Under the pieces are notes generated by a model. The model was given only the letters and a program-made list of their open reading frames with translations, ran no database searches and was not told the DNA's origin. Of a DNA stretch of 64,000 bases, positions 33,936-43,199 are shown in pieces. The translations under genes and the position numbers were made by a program. Numbering within the stretch: the stretch's first letter is position 1; each line of letters starts with the position of its first letter. Origin of the DNA: Dipteris shenzhenensis (lineage: Eukaryota > Polypodiophyta > Polypodiopsida > Gleicheniales); the NCBI GenBank assembly GCA_047967505.1, contig CM106541.1. One strand, 5' to 3'.

Positions 33936-34443
33936 CTTGGGACCTTGTGGATCGACCACCAAAACGCAAGGTAATTGGAACCAAGTGGGTGTACGAGACC
34001 AAGTACAAGTCCGACGGCACGTTGGATAAGTACAAGGCTTGGCTCGTGGCAAAAGGATTTGCACAGGTACATGGTTTTGATTATCAAGATACTTTTGCTC
34101 CCACAACTCGACTAACCACAATTCGCAGTGTTTTGGCTTTAGCTGCCCAGGGAAGTTGGCCCGTGTTTCAGATGGATGTGAAATCCACCTTTGTGAATGG
34201 AGATCTCAAGGAGGAGATCGTGGTCCTTTATGTGGATGACCTTGTCATAACACGAAACCATGAAGAGAAGATCTCGCAGATGAAGCATTTGCTAGGAAGA
34301 GAGTTTTAAATGACAGACCTCGGACTGATGCATTTCTTTTTGGGGATTGAAGTTTGGCAGGAGCCGAAACAGATCTTCATTTCACAGCTGAAGTATGCTG
34401 GAGAGATACTGAAGGCATTTGGCATGGTTGAGTGCAAGGATGC
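33936..34443 (+). pseudogene. Ty1/copia reverse transcriptase relic with internal deletion
   Basis: The plus-strand frame starts at the canonical W-D-L-V-D-R-P region (LVDRPPKRKVIGTKWVYETK) and continues through DKYKAWLVAKGFAQVHGFDY, the AP.TRL..IR block, and VFQMDVKSTFVNGDLKEEI. It then jumps straight to VVLYVDDLVITRNHEEKISQ, losing about 85 residues that normally lie between (the YGLKQAPR segment). The catalytic YVDD is present. An in-frame TAA at 34306-34308 replaces a Lys codon before MTDLGLMHFFLGIEVWQEPK, and similarity ends near 34443. This is the C-terminal pol segment of a copia element with a clean in-frame internal deletion. Confidence 0.85.
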
Positions 34444-36050
34444 TTTTAGCATTTGTGTTCCTCAAGCCTCATAGGGATGAGGACGACCTGATATGGCCTT
34501 GTATTTAAGTTACTTTACATGAAATAAGTGTTTTAGTTAGATTTTAAGTTTGGGTTTCCTTCTCAATTGATTGCATAAGTGTGTAGATGTAGGTGTGCAT
34601 TTCACAATAATGTGTTGGATTGAAACTTTCCTTATCCAATCCTTTACTTTATATAACTTTGAAGTAATTATTTTAGTGTAACAAACCTCTTAGAGTTAGT
34701 GATCTAAATAAAACATCTTGTCCTAGATGTCATTTAGCAAAATAAGGCCTAAAAGTCCTAGATTTGGAGGAGAAGATTAGGTTAAAAGTTCTAAAGTAGC
34801 CAAGGAAAAGATCAAGAAGTATAAACACATAAGAGAGACCAAAAAGAAGCAACACCTATAGATCAATTGTACCATAAGCATAGAACATGTCCATGCATAT
34901 CCATGCTATTGAATTGAGGTACAATGTGATTATTAGGGGCATACATATGTATAATATCGATGATTCTTGTATAAGGTAACAATTATCTGTAATTACAATT
35001 TGTCTCTAAAAGTTTAAGAGTGACATTTGTTCTTATTGGTTTTAGTGTAAACACTAAAAAAAAAAACCAAAGAAGGACATAATACATAAGAAATAAATAT
35101 GACTAAATTTATGTAATAGATCAATCTTAGAGTATAATATGCATATGCATGCAAAAGTGAAAGGGATGCACATGGGACATATATAAACCATGAATAGAAT
35201 TTGTAGATCAACCTTGTAGAGTATAATATGTGTACTTTTTGTGAGTATCCATTGTGAGGCCATAGGTCATTGCACTCTATTTTTGCTTCCACAATATGTT
35301 TTCACAATTTCATCAACATATTGAGAGTGAGCACTTTGGAAAGGCAAATATGTTTGAGAAGATGATTGATTTTGGGAAAAGTCCGTAAGAGAGAGTTGTA
35401 GCTTTTACACCAAGCTACAACTTTGATACTTTGTGATTTACATGGTTCAACCATTCAAATGGGCAAATAATGGCCCGAAGATGTAAAAAAGGCACTCTAA
35501 CATGTTTTCTTGGCTTGGATTTGCATGCCCAATTCTAAATGCAAATTTGAAGCCTTAGATGGCGAGTTTGGGCAAAAAAGATGATGATAAAAGTTGTAGA
35601 GAATCAAAAGACTGTTAAAAGTTATACTATTAATTATTTTCATATCTTGCACCATTTAGAAGATATGGGCCTCCAAACAGAGCTGTTTTTTCCCAATTTT
35701 GTTTATTAAAAAAAAAAAAAAAGAGAACTTGCTAGATCAAATTGATTGCACCTGCATGTAGGCATAATATTTGGTTGCAGACTTGGCTGGAACTAGGGGG
35801 TCAAGATTGCCTAATTTTTCCCCAATTCACGTTTCCATTAATTTGAAATCCTCTTGATTTTCCATTATCCAATCCTCTATTTCTCTACCCACAAGGCATC
35901 AAAGGTATTCATTGAGAGGATAGGATCCTTTGCTTTGTCTCCCTTAATGGCTTCCCTTGTACCTCTATTGCCCTCCTCTTACATTTTTTCCTAGATCAAT
36001 CTCTCTCTCTCTTGTTTTCATTGACCACCCAAATAGGCTTATTCTCTTAT
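34444..36050. other. No gene seen
   Basis: AT-rich sequence with a poly(A) tract at about 35706-35722. TCTAAATAAAACATCTTGTCC and similar stretches at 34640-34735 could be LTR sequence of the copia fragment, but no partner repeat is visible. No coding feature supported. Confidence 0.3.
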
Positions 36051-36059
36051 TGGGTTCGG

Positions 36060-36690
36060 GAGGAGTAAGGTTCTTCTTTTTAGTCCTTTTTAGAGGGCAG
36101 TCTTTTACCCTATGTGTAGCTTGACCACACAAGAACCAGGAATAGGATAGGTTTTTGTAGATGAGGGGATGTTGAAGATTGATCCATTCCTATTGAGTAT
36201 GCCAGGAGTCTCAAGGAGTTCCAAGGCAAGGTCCATCTTGATGCAAATCTATGGGTTTCATCTAAGGCAAGGTCCATCTTGATGCAAATCTATGGGTTTC
36301 ATCTAGGCTTGATGAAATATTCTCTCTCAAATCCAATTACCTCACCCAGGTCTTGACAAAGTTTATCAACTTGGTTGCACAAAGAGAGGGGTAAGTCAAG
36401 TAATTCAACCCAGACAAGGATCTTGGTAGATTTCTATCTGCATGGGATAAATATAAGAACCAAGCCTCCAAGTAGAGAGAGTGATGTCTAAAGGTCATGA
36501 GGATCTGGTTGAGATCATCATGGACCATCTCCTCTTTTTGAAAGAGGAAAGCATTAAACCCTTTTGTCAAGAATCTTACATTGGTGATAATAAGCCCTTT
36601 CTTGACCCAATTGGCTCTCACCCAATTTTCAATTACAAGGGCTTGGAGTCTTGTGCTAGGAATGAACCTAATGAGTGCATGAGTGGCCAA
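36060..36690 (-). pseudogene. DUF4283 / zinc-knuckle protein relic (LINE ORF1-type)
   Basis: The minus-strand frame at 36690-36337 reads ANWVKKGLIITNVRFLTKGF, NAFLFQKEEMVHDDLNQILM, FRHHSLYLEAWFLYLSHADR, typical of the DUF4283 domain in plant LINE ORF1 and related proteins. The characteristic WVELLDLPL follows in a shifted frame near 36400. A zinc knuckle lies near 36140-36090 as WFLCGQATHRVKDCP, with Trp in place of the first Cys of CX2CX4HX4C. A 41-bp tandem duplication (AAGGCAAGGTCCATCTTGAT twice, 36221-36305) sits between the two domains. No ORF2 is seen downstream. Confidence 0.6.
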
Positions 36691-37369
36691 CTAGTTAGCG
36701 AAATTCATGATGAAGCTTTTCATCAATATAGGTAGAGTAGACTTTGCCTCATCTTTAGATTCACCTCCTTCTTCTTGTAGATCTTGTGCCATTCCAAATA
36801 CTCTTATGTCTGCTCCTAGCACATTCTTGCTTCATGTTTTACCACATTCATGGGGGTGGGCATGGCCCATTCCTATTGAGTTGTCTCCTACTATTCTCTG
36901 ACTGGCGAGATGCTTGGGGAGCTCTTTCCTATTACATATCCATCTATAGAGGGGCGATCAAGGCTTCTGTGGGTGGTAGGTTCACGGGCAGATTCTCTTC
37001 TTCCTTCATTTGTGAGGTTCCACCACCTTTTCCTCTTTCTGAGAGGGGACCTTCTACTATTGTCAGGAGGATTCCCCTTTGGAACAATGAGCCATTTATT
37101 TGGGTCTCGACTTTAGCACCTTTTTGATGTCTGAGATTTTGGGGTTCCTTATCCTACAGTTTGAGTCTACCTTGGCGAAATGATTTTCCTTCCATTCAAG
37201 TGATGGAAGTATTCTTGCCCCTCGGTCACTTGAAGTGCTAGCACTATGAAGTTATGACAACAGGGGTTGCAATGAATCCTCCCTTATACTCCTTGAGGAT
37301 GCCTGAGTAGTTGGGCCTCGAGGTGGGAGGTGTGGATCTGGTAGGACCGGGCCTAGTTGATCCACCTCT

Positions 37370-37540
37370 TGTTGTCAAGATGCCTTTCAAGGTGTTGCTT
37401 CCAAAGGCATTTCTGGTCCACCATTTGTCATCAAGATGCCTTTCAAGGTGTTGCTTCTAAAGGACCACAGGCCTAGCTGGTCCACCTCTTGTTGTCAAGA
37501 TGCCTTTCAAGGTGTTGCTTCCAAAGGCATTGCTCCTCTA
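37370..37540. repeat. About 60-bp tandem repeat, three copies
   Basis: TCAAGATGCCTTTCAAGGTG followed by TTGCTTCCAAAGGCATT or TTGCTTCTAAAGGACCA occurs at about 37374, 37431 and 37495, with GGTCCACCTCTTGTTG between copies. Confidence 0.8.
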
Positions 37541-38258
37541 TAGTTTCCTTTGATCCTAGAGGGTCTCTTTGAAGTTTCATGCTATGCCTCTTCCCACTTA
37601 GTGTAAGTCTTGTGAGTCAAAAATTTGATCTCACTGAAACGAGATGGGAGCGAGGAAAATACATATGGGAGTCGTAGTCAGTCTTCCATTCAAAGAGAGT
37701 CAGGGGGAACTTCAAGAATACCTCCTATCCTTCAAGCATATTCTCCATGATTGACATCCCATCATCTTTTCCCTTGGCTTTCAAAGATGGGCTCCTAAGT
37801 GTTTGCACATTTAGCAGAAGTCTAACTTATTGGATTGAAGTCTAGGGAGGGAGGGCAGAAGTCTAGTGAGGAAAGGTAGTCTTGGGAGGTGAAGAACCAT
37901 CAGAGTCCACCTCCATTATCACTACTAAAGTTGGAAGCCTTGACTCCCAGGAGACAATTTTAGTCAATGCAAACAATGCTCTACTAGTGGACCAACCAAA
38001 TTTGAGCAGTAATATGCTATCCTTGTTGTGCTTCAAATTCCTTTGTTTTCTTAGTGTTCTTTGCAATGTGATAAAAGATACAATGAGTGACTACATCCCT
38101 AGGTCTCAAGCAATAAGAAGAGTATGATGATGAAGAGGAGAGTTTTTTATAATGAAAAAAGAGAAGAGTTGCTACAACTAGATCCTATTGTTACATAATA
38201 GGTGCATTATGAGAGGAAAAATTTACATTAGCCCATCCTCGACTGTAGGGGGTACTTT
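37541..38258. other. No gene supported
   Basis: A 67-codon minus-strand frame (38066-37863, ending VVIMEVDSDGSSPPKTTFPH) is coding-like but unrecognised. It could be the 5' part of the LINE-type ORF1 remnant at 36-36.7 kb. Confidence 0.25.
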
Positions 38259-38344
38259 GGGGGGGGGGGGGGGGGGAAGTGGTATGTGGGAGTGGGTCCA
38301 TACATTTGACATGAGGCCATGCGCATGGGATGCACTGCATGGCC
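38259..38344. repeat. G18 run and an 8-bp perfect inverted repeat
   Basis: Eighteen G at 38259-38276 are followed 38 bp later by GGCCATGC (38315-38322), a 14-nt loop and GCATGGCC (38337-38344). It lies about 200 bp upstream of the Rep-like relic. Confidence 0.7.
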
Positions 38345-38528
38345 ACGTGTCACATGCAAGGCTTCTCTCCTACATTATGTGGAGAATCGTGGAGTGTTGA
38401 GAGTGTTCTATTGTGGAGGAGTAAATTTTCCTCACCTCCCGCTATCATGACAGTGAGCTCTTGCGATGGGTTGGAGGAGTATTAATCTTGTTGTGTGGAG
38501 TTTTTATTCTGTGAAGAAGGCCGATCGT

Positions 38529-39461
38529 ATGAAGGGTAAAAGAAAATCAAGAGCTCATGGAATTTTGTGCGTAGCGGTTGGTGATGAGGAGGATGGAGAT
38601 GGAGGACAACCAATAGCAATGCAAATCCTAATAGTATCCTGGTCCCAAATTGTGTGGTTATGTGGTCTTTAGGGAGTTTCTAATCTTGTTTCTTGTGGCA
38701 GGATCAAGAAGCAGCAAGGGAGGCCTCCAAAGAGTGGGTCAAAGAAGAGTCAAGCTCCCAAGATTTTAGAGCTTAGTGTAACGGTGGGAATAGGAGGGGC
38801 AGATGTGGATGTGGAGCATCTACTTCCTAGAGTAGAGAAGTTAATCGAGGAGGCATGTATATCAAGCTTCTATGGTGTGGAGGGGAGGTTCCCTCTGTCA
38901 TTTGCATTTTCAAATGGTTATCAGGATAACTGCATGGACTATACGAAACGTGAATCGTCTGATCCACAAATACATTGGCGGGGATGCAGATCACCCACTT
39001 GGAGGAGTCATTATGTGTCACGCACTGAAGTAGAAGAATCTTCACACTTATCATGGTATGATCGGCTACTGTCTCAAGGATTATGGGTAGCTACATTTCA
39101 AGAGCGTGGCAAAAGGCGTGTGATGACATGCAAGTAGGAATCGAGTTGTATATCAGATACGGTGCAGATGAGATGAAGCATCGCGTTTGTATCATGAGTG
39201 TAAATATCATGACATACTACGATGCTTAGCAAGTGTCTTGTCAAGATGCTTCGAATTGGTAGCTATTACACTTCAGCCTCCTGGGTTATTCCCTTTCAAG
39301 GGAAGGGAATGGATAGCAGTAGAGCGCAATGCCTATGGAAGGCTAGGGTGTCCCTGTCTGCCATCATGCCTAGTGACGTTAGTCTTATTTTCTTCAGTAG
39401 TGATGCAAAGGTAAGTCATACGAATGTTAAGAGACATATCAAGGGCGTGCTTGATGGTTGT
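38529..39461 (+). pseudogene. HUH-type (Y1) Rep endonuclease relic, possibly Replitron-like
   Basis: A possible first exon starts at ATG 38529 (MKGKRKSRAHGILCVAVGDE). A TTCTTGTGGCAG acceptor at 38701 opens a frame IKKQQGRPPKSGSKKSQAPK, then DVEHLLPRVEKLIEEACISS. After a frameshift near 38878 it reads GGSLCHLHFQMVIRITAW: HLH (38899-38907) is the His-hydrophobic-His metal motif. YHGMIGYCLKDYG follows 56 residues later, with YCLK (39067-39078) matching the YxxK catalytic tyrosine motif. After several stops a third frame gives SYYTSASWVIPFQGKGMDSS and ends near 39461 next to a GTAAGT donor. Rep proteins of this class nick DNA for rolling-circle replication. Replitrons, a Y1-HUH transposon group, are my preferred home; an integrated CRESS-virus Rep is the alternative. 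No helicase domain is visible. Confidence 0.5.
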
Positions 39462-40284
39462 TAGAGGTATTTTGATCTCGGGCCTATGAAACATGGCAAT
39501 AAGGTTGATGATGATCTCTTTCTATGTAGCAAAAGTCCTATTGGAAAAACTGTGACAGCCAGTTGCGGGTCGAGCGACAATTTTTGTTCAAATAAATAAC
39601 GTATCCCTCCTGAGATGTCTAATGAAGGTGCAATGGCTGTCAATGCCCAGAGCTCACGCCCTATCCCGGCACACCATCCGGCAAGAGCTTGCAAATACTC
39701 CTGTCCACCAACTCTACTGTTCCGAGGCTACCTATTTTAAACTCTTGTGAATGCATCGTGCAATCCTAACCGTATTCATATTTTGTGAGGCGTCTGGGCC
39801 AACCAAATGGCTAAGTCAAAACCTTGTTATGGAATGCCTTTTGTTTTTGAGCCCTTGTGGCCTACGCTTCATATGTAATAGCAGATCATTAATGGAATAG
39901 AAGGCTTTTTTTGGAAGATTTTCATAAATCTTTGTTTTGTTTGTTATAGAATGCAGAATTGAACATTGTAAACATTTACAGCTTAAAATTAGATGACAAC
40001 ACACAAAAAATCCATGTGAATTGAGTGGTCGTATGTGAAGTTAATGAATTTATCACATTTCTCGACAGTGCAACCCTACCGATCTTATTGTGTGAATACA
40101 TGGTAGCTACTTTGAAACACTAGATTCTTTATGTTTAGGTTCTCTTAGAAATGTGATCTTCTCTTGGAACCCACAAAGCATCCAAAATACATGAGGATTG
40201 GCCCCTCCATCACTCACCTTAGATGTGGGCTGTGTGTTTATAATATATATTAAAACATGAGTACCTCAGGGTCTATGGAGTGGT
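39462..40284. other. No gene seen
   Basis: No supportable coding sequence or repeat structure beyond short AT-rich stretches. Confidence 0.3.
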
Positions 40285-41229
40285 TAAACTAATCTATGGT
40301 GGATGAAACCTATGTGAAAGCATGATGAAGAGCTAAACTTGATAAGCATAGACTCTCAATTAGGCTACCTGATTTAGATTTATATGCATAGAGAGACTTG
40401 AGAGCTTACATTATGTTATTGCATAAAAATGACCTCTCTTTTATAGGACTAGATACATACTTTCTTGTAATGATTTAACGGTCTTGTTACAAACTATTTA
40501 TTCCATATTTTTTTGGTCTCATGTTCAATATTGGAATGCGTACTACAACTTGAAGACAAAGTTTGTCAAATTCCATTGAGCAATGCTTAGTATGGGTCAT
40601 GCAAGATACCTATGAACAAAAAATAGCTTGAACCTCACCAAAAATGGGTACACCCAAGCAAACATTAACCCCTCATGTCCACCATTGCATTGTCAAGCCC
40701 TCTTGGTTTGCCACCTTGCCATAACCAAGTTGTGGGGCTTCCTGATTATGGTTGACATAACAACTAGTCTCTTTGGGTGTTACAAGATGATAATACACCA
40801 TAATGAAACACGTTACCACAAGGGCACGTATCCTCCTCACTTCCTCACTTACTAATGCAAGCCTTCTAAGGTGAACTACAAGAAAACTAGGAGATGATGG
40901 GCTTAAACTGACACTCTTTTGGCAGAAAGGCACTTTGGTGGAACGGCTTGCATTGATTAAAGTAGAATTTAAGGATGCAACAATGGCAATTAAATGTGCA
41001 TAATTCAAATGAAACTGAGCTGCTAAAGCTGTTGATGAGATAGCAATAGCTTGTAATAACATAAATTCAAGAAGGTGAAACAATTACCAAATTGAAACCT
41101 TCAATTTCACATGAATGCAACTGTTACAACTACAACTGCTAGTTATGGGGACATAGACTGTTGCTTTTAGTGTTGTAGATAGCATTGTGTCACTTCTGTG
41201 TAGTAAAGGCATGATAAAAGTAGGAAGAA

Positions 41230-41265
<36 letters not shown>

Positions 41266-41600
41266 ACTAGTGGGAAGGATGGAAATCTCCTTCACAACCT
41301 TACAAAAAAACCTCATAGAAAATCCAGAAGTTCTAGATCACTAAAGGAAGGAACCTCTCTAACAGCCGTAGAGAGCATGACCAAGATCTGATACCATATT
41401 AAGCCTCAAGCTTAAACTAATCTATGGTGGATGAAACCTATGTGCAAACATGATGAATGGCTAGACAAAATAAGCACAAACTCTTGCTCAATTAGCTTAC
41501 AAGATTGAGACTTGTACTCATAGAGAGACTTGACAGCATGCATTATGTCATTTTGTGAAAGTGACCTCCCTATTATAGGAGTGTATACCTGCTTGCATTG
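40285..41600 (-). mobile_element. TRIM-like miniature LTR element
   Basis: Direct repeats begin with CTAATCTATGGTGGATGAAA at 40291 and 41417 and remain alignable for about 180 bp (through GACCTCTCTTTTATAGGA and GACCTCCCTATTATAGGA). On the minus strand, immediately inside the right copy, ATGGTATCAGATCTTGG (near 41399-41383) resembles the tRNA-Met primer-binding site TGGTATCAGA. A right-hand 5' LTR, a PBS and under 1 kb of non-coding interior including a TC microsatellite (41233-41262) fit a terminal-repeat retrotransposon in miniature. Outer ends and target duplication were not established. Confidence 0.45.
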
Positions 41601-43199
41601 CTTGCTCACGTGTGGGATAATGCCATCTTGTCATGTGGTAGCATGCTCTTGCCTTCATACCTCTGTTTTTGTGACTTGTGGCACCACAACTCTCAAAACA
41701 ATATATGAGAAGCTTTTGTATCATAACATAGTCTGAAGTATCTGTGTGCTAAAACATTAAGCTGCAATGATGTGTTTGCTTAACAACATGAGAACAACAA
41801 TCTTTGTGTTCAATCACACAATTACGAAAATCAAAGAAGTGGCTCCCTTTTGATCTATGGACTTCAACAACTCATCTACGAATGTAGAGCATGATGGTGG
41901 GGAAGGAGCAATGGAAGTTGGCTTTGCGGTGGTAGATGCATGCTTGCTCTTTTGTTCATGCAAGACATTGGGGATGCCATCACAATGGCAGGCCCTTCTT
42001 CATAATGTCTTTGAGAGTTGAAGTGCAAAAAGCATCTATGGAAGTGAATGATCTAATCTCAACACTCACATACCTCTCACAGAGTGCAATGTGTGAAATG
42101 AGATGAAGGTGCATTGGATAAGGACTTGACCATAGATACTAGCGGCACCAATGGTCGGAAAGGGTAAGAAAGGAAAAGGCAAGTGTAAGGAAAGGGCATC
42201 ACATAATAGGTTAAAGATGAGAAAATGAGTAAGAATCAGTAGACATGGCTGAGTAGAGGGCACCTCAAGATTTCACAATAGGGTTGTGGAAATGTTGTCC
42301 AGGTCAATACAGATTCTTTTTTGTAAGAATGGTGGGGAGGGCTAGCGCTATGATTAGTTTGCTTATGTGTGGGGGTGCACCGAGGCGAGGATGTTGTGTA
42401 AGTCACCAATGTGTAAAATGTGGATTTTCGAGCATAGATTTGTGTTCACAATGATTAGTAGTACTTGGCTTTTTTAGCTTTGAGACGAGATGTTTTGGAT
42501 TTTGTTATTGGGGGAGTGTTTTTTATGTGGTTTAGTGTTAATTGAAGGTATGCAAGTGTCGGACTTGGTTATGTGTGGCTTCACAAGTCCAATGGAAAGG
42601 CAAGACACCATCAATGTTGCAAGTGGGCACAAAAGTCTGATAATGGGGGTTGGTGAAAACCCATGGTGACACTTTACCAACTCTTTGGGCAAGTTGTGAC
42701 ATAGCTTTTGCAAGGAAGCTCATGGTGGAAAAACCTGGAGCGTGCTCTAGTTCTCAATTTCAGCTACCCTAGTAGCTCCTTGCCAGGTACACCCTTGAGT
42801 CCTACACCTTGTCGATGTTGGTGCAGGAGGGGCTTGAGTGGTTAGACAATTGTGGTTAAACATCTTCACCTTGTGATAGACACTTGGCACCAATCATAGG
42901 ACCTAGAGAGACAAACCAATGCCTCCCTGCACTCCTCCCACTCTCATCAAGGTCCAAGGCTAGCTTGAAAACAACCTCCACTGTACGATAATCCACTCTT
43001 CTTCCGTAGAAGATGCTCTAGCAGTCAATGTCAGTTTTCTTGCTTAGAGGAGTCGCCATTGGCATGGGAAAATGCGTCAGAAGGGTGGATTTATCCAATT
43101 TGGCATGCTGAAGAGCACCCTCCTTTTGCTGTCGTTGAGAGGGGCCGCAGATCTCGATGTTCGGGAAACGCTCACGAGAGGCATTTCTCAAAAATCAAA
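41601..43199. other. No gene seen; 5' region of the PPR gene
   Basis: No coding sequence supported. No clear TATA box or other promoter element could be assigned upstream of the PPR gene. Confidence 0.3.

Noticed and set aside
38529-39461. Calling the Rep relic an integrated geminivirus or other CRESS virus
   Set aside because: Only two motifs are readable, no helicase or capsid gene is seen and introns appear likely; a Y1-HUH transposon fits better, but the virus origin is not excluded without a profile search.
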